Assembly (NCBI RefSeq): GCF_014207355.1
Contig: NZ_JACHEF010000004.1
Location: forward strand, 1 to 64,000
Direction of reading: 5' to 3'
Source of the DNA: Mesorhizobium sangaii
Lineage (GTDB): Bacteria; Pseudomonadota; Alphaproteobacteria; Rhizobiales; Rhizobiaceae
Length of the DNA: 64,000 nt
Shown here: one piece after another, positions 42,708-51,635 of the stretch
Position numbering within the stretch: the stretch's first letter is position 1
How the letters are laid out: each line of letters starts with the position of its first letter
Notes under the pieces: generated by a model
What the model was told of the DNA's origin: nothing
The model's input: only the letters and a program-made list of their open reading frames with translations
Database searches by the model: none
Program-made: the position numbers and the translations under genes

Positions 42708-45536
42708 TCACTCGGCGGCTTGAAGAATTTGTGCGTCGACGATGATCCTGATCTCGGCACGGCAAGAGCCGCAATTCGTGCCGGCATGCATGGCTGCCCC
42801 GATCGCCTCGACGCTGGCGCAGCCGCCTCGCACCGCTTGCGCGATCTGGTTGGCGCCGACGCCGAAGCAGGAGCAGACGATGGCCCCGCGATCGACGTCG
42901 ACCCCGCCCGGCCGCCCGGCCACGATCGCCAGCCTGGCGCGCCGATCGACATGATCGGCGTTCAATTGATCCGCCGCCCAGCCGCGCGACACCGCGACCG
43001 GACCTGGCGCTACGAACAGGGCGCCGGCCAAGTGATCGCCGTCGAAAGCGGCGATGCGATGCTGGCCGGCATCGCGGTCGTGATAGGCGAGGATTTCGGC
43101 GCCCGGCGGCGTGCCGAACAAGGCCACTGCGAAGCCGGCCCAGTCGATGTCGTCATCGGCAAAGGCGAGTTCGACCCGCCAGCCCCCCTTGCATTTGGCC
43201 GCGGCCCAGTAGGTCGCGGTATCCGGCGCCGGCCTCTGCCGCATCACCGCGAAGCCGAAGGCTTTCGCGGCGAATTTCTCGATGCGGGCGGCGACATGCT
43301 TTAGCGCCGGCTGGCCGGACACCGGATCGGTCAGCGGCGCGGTCAGGGCGTCGAGCCGGCCCTTTGCGGCGAACTGATCCGTCCAGTGCATCGGTGCAAA
43401 CAGGCTGCCCTGGCGCTGGCGTGCCGTCACCAGCGCGCGCACCAGCACGTCGCCGCGCGGGCTGGAAACGCGCGCGATATCGGCGTCGCCGATACCGAAG
43501 CGCTGCGCATCCGCCGGGTGGATTTCGACGAAAGGCTCGGCAATGTGCTGGGACAGCCGCGGGCTTTTGCCGGTCCGCGTCATGGTGTGCCAGTGGTCGC
43601 GGATTCGGCCAGTATTGAGGATCAGCGGATAGTCCTGGCTGGTGCGGGTCTCGACGGCGGGACGGATGGCGATGAAGCGCGCCTTGCGGTCGGGTGTGTA
43701 GAAATTGCCGTCGGCGAAGAAGCGGATGGGTTGAGCCCAGCCACCCCCCTCTGGCCTGCCGGCCATCTCCCCCTCAAGGGGGGAGATTGGCAGTTTCGCT
43801 GATGGCGCTTGTTCTGCGACGTTAGCAATTGGCGAAAGCGGCGGTGACAGCTGATCTCCCCCCTTGAGGGGGAGATGGCCGGCAGGCCAGAGGGGGGTGG
43901 CTGGGCTCGGCGTCGGCCACTGGAACGGCGCCAACCTCTCATACCCCTCCCCATCGACACCGGCATACGCACCAATATCGAAATCCCGCGCGCCATCATT
44001 CTCGAACCCCGACAGCGCGGCGTGTTCCGCAAACACCTCCGATGGCGACGCATAGGAAAATGCCTCGGCAAAGCCCATACGCTTGCCGACTTCGGCGACG
44101 ATCTGCCAGTCGGGCCGCGCTTCGCCGGGCAGGTCCAGAAACGCGCGCTGGCGTGAGATGCGGCGCTCGGAATTGGTGACGGTGCCGTCCTTCTCGCCCC
44201 AGGCGGCGGCTGGCAGCCGGACATGGGCATGGCGGACCGTGTCGGTCCTGGCCAGCACGTCCGACACCACGACGAACGGGCAAGCCTTGATCGCCGCTTC
44301 GACGGCATCGGCATCCGGCATCGAATCGACGGGGTTGGTGGCCATGATCCACAGCGCCTTGATACGCCCGTCGGCCACCGCCTGGAACATCTCGACCGCC
44401 TTCAGGCCGGGCCTTTCGGCAATGGCCGGCGCCGTCCAGAAGCGCTGCACGCGGTCGCGATGTTCGGGATTCTCGATCTCCATGTGGGCGGCGAGCATAT
44501 TGGCCATGCCGCCGACTTCGCGGCCGCCCATGGCGTTGGGCTGGCCGGTCACCGAAAACGGCCCTGCCCCCGGTGAGCCGATCCGGCCGGTGGCGAGATG
44601 GCAGTTGATGATGGCGTTGACCTTGTCGGTGCCCGACGACGACTGGTTCACCCCCTGGCTGTAGACCGTCACGGTCTTAGAGGTCGCGGCGAACAGACTG
44701 TAGAAGCGGTCAAGCTCGTCCTCGCTGAGGCCAGTGGCGGCAGCGACGGCGGCAAGATCGAGCGCCGATGCCGCGAAAAGCGCTTGCCCGAAACCGGTGG
44801 TGTGCGCTGTGATATAGGCGCGGTCCAGCGCGTTGTGCTGGCCGAGATAGGCGAGCAGCCCGGTGAACAGAGCGACATCGCCATCGGGCGCGATCACCAG
44901 GTGCATGTCGGCGATGTCTGATGTCATGGTGCGGCGCGGATCGACCAGCACGATCTTCATCTCCGGCCGCTTTTCCCGAGCCGCGGCGATGCGCCGGTAG
45001 AGCACGGGATGGCACCAGGCCAGATTCGAGCCGACCAGCACGATGAGGTCGGCAAGCTCCAGATCCTCATAATTTCCTGGCACGGTGTCGGAGCCGAAGG
45101 CGCGGCGGTGGCCGGCGACCGAAGAGGCCATGCACAGGCGCGAATTGGTGTCGATGTTGGCCGAGCCGACAAAACCCTTCATCAGCTTGTTGGCGACGTA
45201 ATAATCCTCGGTGAGGAGCTGGCCGGAGACGTAGAAGGCGACGGCATCGCGACCGTGCTCGGCGATGGTTTGCGAGAAGGTCGAGGCGACGAGGTCGAGC
45301 GCCTCGTCCCAGCCGGCGCGGCGGCCATGGATTTCGGGATAAAGCAGCCTGCCGTCGAGGTCGATGGTCTCGGCCAGTGCCGAGCCCTTGGAGCAGAGCC
45401 GGCCGAAATTCGCCGGATGGTCGGGGTCGCCGCGGACGGACACTTGCCCGTCCGCGGCGACCTTCGCCAGCACGCCGCAGCCCACCCCGCAATAGGGGCA
45501 AGTGGTCCTCACCTCGCGCGCTGCCTCAATCTCCAT
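42708..45536 (-). CDS. nasA: assimilatory nitrate reductase catalytic subunit
   Basis: The 942-residue Mo-bisMGD enzyme reduces nitrate to nitrite in the cytosol. It has an N-terminal [4Fe-4S] motif CPYCGVGCGVL...CSKG, the molybdopterin domains (SNLAWCHPVLYRR, YSQGVNQSSSGTDKVNAIINCHLATGRIG) and the molydopterin dinucleotide domain near the C terminus. The C-terminal BFD-like [2Fe-2S] domain is CSCFGVGANQIAQAVRGG...GTNCGSC. Residues about 543-602 (TPLWPAGHLPLKGG to PLEGEMAGRPEGGG) are encoded by an inserted palindromic repeat and have no counterpart I know in the family. No nasB reductase gene is present. Confidence 0.95.
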   Translation of the reverse strand: MEIEAAREVRTTCPYCGVGCGVLAKVAADGQVSVRGDPDHPANFGRLCSKGSALAETIDLDGRLLYPEIHGRRAGWDEALDLVASTFSQTIAEHGRDAVAFYVSGQLLTEDYYVANKLMKGFVGSANIDTNSRLCMASSVAGHRRAFGSDTVPGNYEDLELADLIVLVGSNLAWCHPVLYRRIAAAREKRPEMKIVLVDPRRTMTSDIADMHLVIAPDGDVALFTGLLAYLGQHNALDRAYITAHTTGFGQALFAASALDLAAVAAATGLSEDELDRFYSLFAATSKTVTVYSQGVNQSSSGTDKVNAIINCHLATGRIGSPGAGPFSVTGQPNAMGGREVGGMANMLAAHMEIENPEHRDRVQRFWTAPAIAERPGLKAVEMFQAVADGRIKALWIMATNPVDSMPDADAVEAAIKACPFVVVSDVLARTDTVRHAHVRLPAAAWGEKDGTVTNSERRISRQRAFLDLPGEARPDWQIVAEVGKRMGFAEAFSYASPSEVFAEHAALSGFENDGARDFDIGAYAGVDGEGYERLAPFQWPTPSPATPLWPAGHLPLKGGDQLSPPLSPIANVAEQAPSAKLPISPLEGEMAGRPEGGGWAQPIRFFADGNFYTPDRKARFIAIRPAVETRTSQDYPLILNTGRIRDHWHTMTRTGKSPRLSQHIAEPFVEIHPADAQRFGIGDADIARVSSPRGDVLVRALVTARQRQGSLFAPMHWTDQFAAKGRLDALTAPLTDPVSGQPALKHVAARIEKFAAKAFGFAVMRQRPAPDTATYWAAAKCKGGWRVELAFADDDIDWAGFAVALFGTPPGAEILAYHDRDAGQHRIAAFDGDHLAGALFVAPGPVAVSRGWAADQLNADHVDRRARLAIVAGRPGGVDVDRGAIVCSCFGVGANQIAQAVRGGCASVEAIGAAMHAGTNCGSCRAEIRIIVDAQILQAAE
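43733..43908. repeat. large palindromic repeat inside nasA (RIME-like)
   Basis: Two identical 55-base arms, 43733-43787 and 43854-43908, are perfect reverse complements separated by a 66-base spacer. Each arm also contains smaller palindromes (GGCCTGCCGGCC and CTCCCCC-TCAA-GGGGGGAG). From memory this resembles the intergenic palindromic elements of rhizobia and Brucella (RIME or Bru-RS type). Here it lies in the nasA reading frame and is translated without a stop. Confidence 0.92.
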
Positions 45537-45539
45537 GGT

Positions 45540-45869
45540 TCAGGCCGCGCGGCTGGCCAGCGCTTCCAGCGCAATGAACAGACGCTCGCCCTCGACCCGC
45601 ACCGGAATGGTGCGCACCGCGCCCTCGTCGGCGCCGAGCGCCTTGCCCGTCTCCAGCGAAATCACCCAATTGTGCAAGGGACAGGTCACCGCCGTGCCAT
45701 GCACGATGCCTTGGCTCAGCGGCCCGCCCTTGTGTGGGCAATGGTCGTCGATGGCGTAGACCTGATCGTCGGCGGTGCGAAAGACAGCGACCTTGCCTTC
45801 CGGCGTGTCGACGCAACGCGCGCCACGGCGGGGGATGTCCGACAGGGAGCCTATTGATACCCAGTTCAT
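45540..45869 (-). CDS. nirD: nitrite reductase small subunit (Rieske-type)
   Basis: The 109-residue protein has the NirD fold with a Rieske-like set: CPHKGGPLSQG, then CPLHNWVISLETG, so both Cys-His pairs are present (some NirD proteins have lost them). It is the small partner of NirB. The ATG at 45869 has an AGGGA about 10 bases upstream; an ATG three codons earlier (45878) is the alternative. It ends 3 bases before nasA. Confidence 0.93.
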   Translation of the reverse strand: MNWVSIGSLSDIPRRGARCVDTPEGKVAVFRTADDQVYAIDDHCPHKGGPLSQGIVHGTAVTCPLHNWVISLETGKALGADEGAVRTIPVRVEGERLFIALEALASRAA

Positions 45870-45886
45870 TTGTTTCATCCCTGTTT

Positions 45887-45935
45887 GCGCGTGTTCTTGA
45901 GCGAAAACCGGTTTCCACTTTTCGGGAACACGCGC
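45887..45935. repeat. palindromic element between nirB and nirD
   Basis: Arms GCGCGTGTTC (45887-45896) and GAACACGCGC (45926-45935) flank a core GCGAAAACCGGTTTCCACTTTTCGGG. The core is related to the element at 53955-53998. It fills the gap between the nirB stop and the nirD start in the same transcript. It would form a stable hairpin in mRNA. Confidence 0.75.
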
Positions 45936-48386
45936 CTACTCCGCCGCCTGCGCAAACCCGACCGAGGCCATCGGCCGGAATTCGTGCTTGTCCTTGCCGG
46001 AAACGCGTTCCGACCACGGGTCGACCTGGGCGAATTTCTGGCTGAAGACGAAGCGGTCGAAATAGGCCTTGCGCTTGGCATCGTCGTCCATGATCTGGCG
46101 CTTGATTTCGGGGATCCCGATGCGCTTGGCCCATTTGTAGATGCGCTCGAGATAGCGGCCCTGCTCGCGGTACATCTGCGTCAGCGCCACGATATGCTCC
46201 AGCGCCTCGTCCTCGGTCCTGACCAGGCCGAGCACTTCGGTGCCCTTGATGTCGAGGCCGGCCGCACCGGCGAAGTGGATCTCGTAGCCACTGTCGACGC
46301 AGATCACACCAACATCCTTGCAGGTCGCCTCGGCGCAGTTCCTTGGGCAACCCGACACCGCCATCTTGACCTTGGCCGGGGTCCACGACCCCCACATGAA
46401 TTTCTCGATGCGGATGCCAAGGCCGGTCGAATCCTGCGTGCCGAAGCGGCACCAGTCCGAGCCGACGCAGGTCTTTACGGTGCGCAGGCCCTTGGCATAG
46501 GCGTGGCCGGAGACGAAGCCGGCCTGGCCGAGATCGGCCCACACCGCCGGCAAGTCTTCCTTGCGGATGCCGAGCATGTCGATACGCTGGCCGCCGGTGA
46601 CCTTCACCATCGGGATCTCGAACTTGTCTACGACATCGGCGATGGCGCGCAGTTCGGTTGCATTGGTGACGCCGCCCCACATGCGCGGCACCACCGAATA
46701 GGTGCCGTCCTTCTGGATGTTGGCGTGGACGCGCTCGTTGATGAAGCGCGACTGGTAGTCGTCGGCATAGTCGTCCGGCCAGTCGCAAACGAGATAGTAG
46801 TTGAGCGCCGGCCGGCATTTTGCGCAGCCGCAGGAGGTCGTCCATTCCAGCTCCTGCATGACGGCCGGAATGGTCTTCAGGCGCTTGGCCATGATCAGCC
46901 GGCGCACCTCGTCATGGCCGAGCGTGGTGCAGCCGCACATCGGCTGTACGGCGGCCGGGTTGTATTTGTCGCCGATGGTCAGCACCATCAGCTTTTCGAC
47001 CAGCCCGGTGCAGGAGCCGCAAGAGGCCGACGCCTTGGTGTGAGCACGCACATCGTCGAGCGAGGTCAACCCCTTGGCCGTGATCGCGCCCGTGATCTTG
47101 CCCTTGCAAACGCCGTTGCAGCCGCAGATTTCCGCATCATCCGGCAAGGCTGCAACGGCCGCCATAGGGTCCAGAGGGGCACCCCCCTGGTAGGATTGGC
47201 CGAATATGAGCGTGTCGCGCATTGGCGAAATGTCGGTCTGCTTCTTCTTGAGGTCGTTGAACCAAGCGCCGTCGGCCGTCTCGCCGTAGAGCACCGTGCC
47301 GATGATGCGATCGTCCTTCAACACCAGGCGCTTGTAGACTCCGGCGGCCGCGTCGCGCAGCACGATCTCCTGGCGGTCTTCGCCCTCGGCGAAGTCGCCG
47401 AGCGAGAACAGGTCGATGCCGGTGACCTTGAGCTTGGTCGGCGTGTCCATGTGGACGAAGGCCGCCTTCTCGTTGCCGGCCAGTTGTTGGGCGGTAACGC
47501 GCGCCATCTCGTAGAGCGGTGCGACCAGCCCGTAGACCTGGCCGTTGACCTCGGCGCATTCGCCAAGCGCGTAGATGTCGGGATCGTTGCTGCGCATGCC
47601 GGCGTCGACGACGATGCCGCGATTGACGGCAATGCCGGCCTCTTTCGCCAGCGCCGAATTCGGCCTGATGCCGACCGCCATGACCACCAGCGTCGCCGGA
47701 ATGACGGTGCCATCGGCGAGTTCCACCTGTCCGACCTTGCCGTTGCCCGTGATCGCCTTTGTGTTGGCCTTGGTGATGACCTTGATGCCGCGTTGCTCGA
47801 CGGCGCGCTGCAGGAGATAGCCGGCGGCCGGATCGAGCTGGCGCTCCATCAATGTCGGCATGACATGCAGCACGGTGACGTCCATGCCTTGTGCGTTCAG
47901 CCCGGCCGCTGCCTCCAGTCCGAGCAGGCCGCCGCCGATGACCACCGCCTTGGCCCGCGACTGCGCGGCGAGCATCATCGCCTGCACGTCGTCGAGGTCG
48001 CGATAGGTCAGCACGCCCGGCAGATCATGTCCGGGCACCGGGATGATGAACGGCACCGAGCCGGTGGCGATGACGAGCTTGTCATAGGGCTCGGTTACGC
48101 CGTGATCGGAGGTGACGGTCTTCGCCGTCCGGTCGATGGCGATGATCTTGTGGCCCTTATAGAGGGTGATGTTGTTGGCGATGTACCAGCCATCGCCATG
48201 GATGATGATTTCCTCATAGGCCTTCTCGCCCGACAGAACGGGCGACAGCATGATGCGGTCGTAATTGACCCGCGGCTCGGCGTTGAAGATGGTGACCGTG
48301 TAGCGGCCCGGCGCCTGTTCCAGCAGGTGCTCCAGCATGCGTCCGGGGGCCATGCCGTTGCCGATGATGACGAGTTTTTCGCTCAT
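45936..48386 (-). CDS. nirB: NADH-dependent nitrite reductase large subunit
   Basis: The 816-residue enzyme reduces nitrite to ammonium. An FAD/NADH part lies at the N terminus (KLVIIGNGMAPGRMLEHLLEQAPGRY and GGGLLGLEAAAGL). Two BFD-like [2Fe-2S] motifs follow (CGCNGVCKG...SCGSC and CGCTTLGHDEV...CGCAKC). The sirohaem/[4Fe-4S] half has CVGSDWCRFG and SGCPRNCAEATCKD. Length is standard. The gene starts 4 bases after nrtD, so uptake and reduction are coupled. Confidence 0.96.
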   Translation of the reverse strand: MSEKLVIIGNGMAPGRMLEHLLEQAPGRYTVTIFNAEPRVNYDRIMLSPVLSGEKAYEEIIIHGDGWYIANNITLYKGHKIIAIDRTAKTVTSDHGVTEPYDKLVIATGSVPFIIPVPGHDLPGVLTYRDLDDVQAMMLAAQSRAKAVVIGGGLLGLEAAAGLNAQGMDVTVLHVMPTLMERQLDPAAGYLLQRAVEQRGIKVITKANTKAITGNGKVGQVELADGTVIPATLVVMAVGIRPNSALAKEAGIAVNRGIVVDAGMRSNDPDIYALGECAEVNGQVYGLVAPLYEMARVTAQQLAGNEKAAFVHMDTPTKLKVTGIDLFSLGDFAEGEDRQEIVLRDAAAGVYKRLVLKDDRIIGTVLYGETADGAWFNDLKKKQTDISPMRDTLIFGQSYQGGAPLDPMAAVAALPDDAEICGCNGVCKGKITGAITAKGLTSLDDVRAHTKASASCGSCTGLVEKLMVLTIGDKYNPAAVQPMCGCTTLGHDEVRRLIMAKRLKTIPAVMQELEWTTSCGCAKCRPALNYYLVCDWPDDYADDYQSRFINERVHANIQKDGTYSVVPRMWGGVTNATELRAIADVVDKFEIPMVKVTGGQRIDMLGIRKEDLPAVWADLGQAGFVSGHAYAKGLRTVKTCVGSDWCRFGTQDSTGLGIRIEKFMWGSWTPAKVKMAVSGCPRNCAEATCKDVGVICVDSGYEIHFAGAAGLDIKGTEVLGLVRTEDEALEHIVALTQMYREQGRYLERIYKWAKRIGIPEIKRQIMDDDAKRKAYFDRFVFSQKFAQVDPWSERVSGKDKHEFRPMASVGFAQAAE

Positions 48387-48390
48387 GATG

Positions 48391-49188
48391 CTACTCCGCG
48401 GCTTCGACGAAGCGGTGGCGTTCGTAGAGGAACTTCAGCACCGCCTCGCGACAGCGCAGGAAGGTCCGGTCGGAGGCGAGCTCGATGCGCCGGCGTGGGC
48501 GCGCCAGCGGCACCGCAAGCACCTCGCCGATGGTCGCCGCCGGACCATTGGTCATCATGACGATGCGGTCGGAGAGCAGCACCGCCTCGTCGACATCATG
48601 GGTGATCATGATCGTCGTCGAGCCGAGCCGCGAATGGATGTCCATCACCGCGTCCTGCAGATGGGCGCGCGTCAGCGCATCGAGCGCGCCGAACGGCTCG
48701 TCGAGCAGCAGGATCTTCGGCTCCATGGCCAGCGCCCGGGCGATGCCCACGCGCTGCTTCATCCCGCCCGAGATTTCCGCCGGGCGCTTGTCCCTGGCGT
48801 GCGCCATCTGCACGAGGTCGAGATTGCGCATGATCCAGTCATGCCGCTCGGCCTTGCTCTTCGAACGGCCGAAGACTTTCGATACCGCCAGGTTGATGTT
48901 TTCGTAGACGGTCAGCCACGGCAGCAGGCTGTGGTTCTGGAACACCACGGCGCGTTCCGGTCCGGGGCTGTCGACCTCCTTGTCCTCGAGCAGCACGGCG
49001 CCTGCGGACACTGTGGTCAGCCCGGCGATCAAATTGAGCAAGGTCGACTTGCCGCAGCCGGAATGGCCGATGATCGAGACGAATTCGCCTTTGTCGATGG
49101 TCAGCCTTATGTCCTTCAGCACCTCGCTGACCTGATTGCCGCGGGCAAAGGATTTGTCGATATGGTCGAGCTTCAGATAGGCCGTCAT
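48391..49188 (-). CDS. nrtD: nitrate ABC importer ATPase
   Basis: The 265-residue ATPase has Walker A GHSGCGKST, signature ISGGMKQRV, Walker B ILLLDEPFGALD and ITHDVDEAV. It is of the NrtD/SsuB/TauB type. The ATG at 49188 (MTAYLKLDHIDKSFARG) is chosen; the frame is open further, but only through the permease gene. Single-ATPase importers use it as a homodimer with NrtB. The surrounding nrtA, nrtB and nirB make nitrate the substrate. Confidence 0.92.
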   Translation of the reverse strand: MTAYLKLDHIDKSFARGNQVSEVLKDIRLTIDKGEFVSIIGHSGCGKSTLLNLIAGLTTVSAGAVLLEDKEVDSPGPERAVVFQNHSLLPWLTVYENINLAVSKVFGRSKSKAERHDWIMRNLDLVQMAHARDKRPAEISGGMKQRVGIARALAMEPKILLLDEPFGALDALTRAHLQDAVMDIHSRLGSTTIMITHDVDEAVLLSDRIVMMTNGPAATIGEVLAVPLARPRRRIELASDRTFLRCREAVLKFLYERHRFVEAAE

Positions 49189-49198
49189 GGCGCTGTCC

Positions 49199-50095
49199 TC
49201 ACTTTGCCGTTGTGCCGCGGGTGACGAAGGCGCCGACCGCTGCGACCAGGCGGTCAAGGCAGAAGCCGGTGACGCCGATATAGGCGAGCGCGACGATGAT
49301 GTCGGGCAGCCGCGACGAGTTCCACGCATCCCAGATGAAGAAGCCGATGCCGACGCCGCCGGTCAGCATTTCGGCGGCGACGATGGCGAGCCAGGACAGG
49401 CCAATGCCGATCCTCAAGCCGGTGAAGATGTAGGGCGCGGCGGCCGGCACCATGATCTTCACGAAGAACTCGAACTGGTTCAGCCGCAGGATGCGCGCGA
49501 CGTTGCGATAGTCCTCGGGGATGTTGCGCACGCCGACGGCGGTGTTGATGATGATCGGCCAGATCGAGGTGATGAAGATGACGAACAGCGCCGATGGGCT
49601 GGAATCGCGGAACGCGGCCAGCGACAGCGGCAGCCAGGCCAGCGGCGGCACGGTGCGCAGGATCTGGAACACCGGATCAAGGCCGCGCATCGCCCAGATC
49701 GACTGACCGACCAGCGCGCCGAGCGCCACGCCGACGATCGCCGCCAGGCCAAAGCCGATGGCGACCCGCTGCAGCGAGATCAGCACCCGCCAGGCAAGCC
49801 CGATATCCTGCGGGCCATTGTTGAAGAACGGATGCGCGATCAGGTCGTAAGCCTCGTTCCACACCTGGCTCGGCGGCGGCAGGCTGGCGGTCGGCGACGA
49901 GCAGGCGATCTGCCAGACGACCAGCATGAGGGCGATGACGATGGCCGGCGGCACCAGCGCGCTGGCCAGTTTGCCGGCGATCACGATCGGATCGAAGCGG
50001 CGCCGCGCCTTGGCGGTGAAGGCGATGACCTCCGCCGGCTTGGCCGGCGCGGGGAACGCCTTCACTGTGGTGTCCTCGATTGTCTGGATCGACAT
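49199..50095 (-). CDS. nrtB: nitrate ABC importer permease
   Basis: The 298-residue membrane protein has about six helices (ALVPPAIVIALMLVVWQIACSS; IAIGFGLAAIVGVALGALVG-like AIGFGLAAIVGVALG) and the NrtB/SsuC coupling loop region NVARILRLNQFEFFVKIMVPAAAPYIFTGLRI. The ATG at 50095 begins MSIQTIEDTTVKAFPAP; the upstream open frame lies in nrtA. It ends 10 bases before nrtD. Two strong hairpins lie between its start and nrtA. Confidence 0.93.
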   Translation of the reverse strand: MSIQTIEDTTVKAFPAPAKPAEVIAFTAKARRRFDPIVIAGKLASALVPPAIVIALMLVVWQIACSSPTASLPPPSQVWNEAYDLIAHPFFNNGPQDIGLAWRVLISLQRVAIGFGLAAIVGVALGALVGQSIWAMRGLDPVFQILRTVPPLAWLPLSLAAFRDSSPSALFVIFITSIWPIIINTAVGVRNIPEDYRNVARILRLNQFEFFVKIMVPAAAPYIFTGLRIGIGLSWLAIVAAEMLTGGVGIGFFIWDAWNSSRLPDIIVALAYIGVTGFCLDRLVAAVGAFVTRGTTAK

Positions 50096-50127
50096 GTCTG
50101 GGAAAACTCCTTGGTCGGGATCTGCGA

Positions 50128-50181
50128 CAACGGCGCAAGGCGCCGTTGCGCGGTGGCGACAAGCGGCGCGAGCGCCGCTTG
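50128..50181 (-). terminator. tandem perfect hairpins between nrtA and nrtB
   Basis: CAACGGCGC-AAG-GCGCCGTTG (50128-50148) and CAAGCGGCGC-GA-GCGCCGCTTG (50160-50181) sit side by side starting 7 bases after the nrtA stop. They lack U-tracts, so full termination is not expected. They may protect the 3' end of nrtA mRNA or lower downstream expression, giving more binding protein than permease. Confidence 0.6.
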
Positions 50182-50187
50182 CGCCGG

Positions 50188-51516
50188 CTATGCCGAGGCC
50201 TTGATCTTCAGGCTGTCGAGATAGGCGGACGGGCTGGCCGGATCGAAGATCTTGCCGTCGAAGAAGGTCTCGACACCGCGCGACGAGGATGCCGGAATGT
50301 CGGCTGCCGCGACGCCAAGGTCCTTGGCCGCCTCGCGCCACAGGTCCTCGCGGTTGACTTGATCGACCAGCGCCTTGATGTCGGTGGTCGGCGCGAACTT
50401 GCCCCAGCGGATGTTCTCGGCAAGGAACCACGAGTCATGGCTCTTGAACGGATAGGACACGCCGCCCTTCCAGAACTTCATGTAGAGATCGGTGCCGGCG
50501 GCGACGCGGCCATTGCCGTAGTTGATGTCCCCCTTGAGGCGGCCGATGATGTCGGCGACAGGCACGTTCATCCATTGCCGCTTGCCGATGATGGCGGCCA
50601 TCTCATCCTTGTTCTCCTTGGCCTCGCACCATTGCTGGGCTTCCATGACGGCCATCAGGATCGCCTTGGTGGCGTTCGGGTATTTGTCGATGAATTCGGC
50701 GCGCAGGCCGAGCGCCTTTTCCGGATGGCCCTTCCACAATTCGCCCGTCGTGGCGGCGGTGAAGCCGACGCCCTGGTGGACGAGCTGCTCGTTCCACGGC
50801 TCGCCGACGCAGAACACGTCCATGTTGCCGACCTTCATGTTGGCCACCATCTGCGGCGGCGGCACGACGATGGTCGAGACGTCCTTGTCGGGATCGATGC
50901 CGCCGGCGGCGAGCCAGTAGCGCAGCCACAAATCATGGGTGCCGCCCGGGAAGGTCATGGCGGCCTTGATGTCCTTGCCGGCCGCCTTCTTGGCGGCGAA
51001 GGCGTCCTTCAGCTTCGAGGCGTCGAGGCCGACACCGGTACCGGCATATTCCTGGGCGACCGAAATGCCCTGGCAGTCGTAGTTGAGCCGCGCCACGATC
51101 GCCATCGGCATCGGCTGGTTGTTCTGTGTCACCTTGCCGGTGTGCATCAGGTAGGGCAGCGGCGTCAGGATATGGGCGCCGTCGATGCCGTTGGCCGCGC
51201 CGCCGAGCATCAGATTGTCGCGCGTCGCGCCCCAGGATGCCTGCTTGAGCACCTCGACATCCGGCATGCCGAACTTCTCGAAAAAACCCTTCTCCTTGGC
51301 GATCATCAGCGGTGCGGCATCGGTCAGCGCTATGAAGCCGAGCTTGGCGCCGGTGACTTCCGGCGAGGTCGTGGCCGCATAGGCGCCGGAGGGGAAGAGC
51401 TTGCGGGCAGCCATGAAAAGGCCCGCCGTCATCGCACTGCTGACCAGAAAATCGCGCCGTGTCAAATCCCTGGGCGATGTTCCCGTCCCGATCCATGTCT
51501 TCATCGTCTTCTTCAT
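50188..51516 (-). CDS. nrtA: nitrate ABC importer substrate-binding protein
   Basis: The 442-residue protein is of the CmpA/NrtA family. A twin-arginine signal (TRRDFLVSSAMTAGLFMAARKLF, Arg20-Arg21) suggests export in folded form. The mature part has KLGFIALTDAAPLMIAKEKGFFEKFGM and VPPPQMVANMKVGNMDVFCVGEPWNEQL. It is the first structural gene after the regulatory leader. GGAG lies 6-7 bases before the ATG at 51516. The cytosolic NasS is its paralogue. Confidence 0.95.
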   Translation of the reverse strand: MKKTMKTWIGTGTSPRDLTRRDFLVSSAMTAGLFMAARKLFPSGAYAATTSPEVTGAKLGFIALTDAAPLMIAKEKGFFEKFGMPDVEVLKQASWGATRDNLMLGGAANGIDGAHILTPLPYLMHTGKVTQNNQPMPMAIVARLNYDCQGISVAQEYAGTGVGLDASKLKDAFAAKKAAGKDIKAAMTFPGGTHDLWLRYWLAAGGIDPDKDVSTIVVPPPQMVANMKVGNMDVFCVGEPWNEQLVHQGVGFTAATTGELWKGHPEKALGLRAEFIDKYPNATKAILMAVMEAQQWCEAKENKDEMAAIIGKRQWMNVPVADIIGRLKGDINYGNGRVAAGTDLYMKFWKGGVSYPFKSHDSWFLAENIRWGKFAPTTDIKALVDQVNREDLWREAAKDLGVAAADIPASSSRGVETFFDGKIFDPASPSAYLDSLKIKASA

Positions 51517-51561
51517 CGTCGTCTCCGGTTGAACGCGGTCCGCGCCGTCGATTGTTGGCCC

Positions 51562-51635
51562 AAAAACAAAAAAGCCGCCGGCCAGGCCTTCGCGTCCGGA
51601 AATCCGGATCGCGTCTTGACCTGAGCGGCAGCTTT
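51562..51635 (-). terminator. intrinsic terminator in the nrtA leader
   Basis: The upstream arm (- strand AAAGCTGCCGCTCAGG, 51635-51620) pairs with CCTGGCCGGCGGCTTT (51586-51571) with one mismatch and two G-U pairs, followed by TTTTTTGTTTTT (51573-51562). A smaller hairpin (CGCG...TCCGGATTTCCGGA...CGCG) sits in the loop. It ends about 45 bases before the nrtA start. The upstream arm shares the loop and 3' arm of the second ANTAR-type hairpin, so the two structures exclude each other. Confidence 0.82.

Noticed and set aside
43733..43908. Repeat as the remains of a CRISPR or transposon
   Set aside because: There are only two inverted arms, no direct repeats, no spacers and no transposase. The structure is a palindromic repeat.
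45870..48560. Very long + strand open frame (896 codons) antisense to nirB
   Set aside because: It is the mirror of nirB in GC-rich DNA, has no recognisable domains and no ribosome binding site. NirB has full motifs on the other strand.
48391..49329. Longer versions of nrtD, nrtB, nasS, gspF, gspG, LLM and quinone-oxidoreductase genes starting inside upstream genes
   Set aside because: The added N-terminal parts are the neighbour gene in another frame. Family sequence begins at the internal starts used here.
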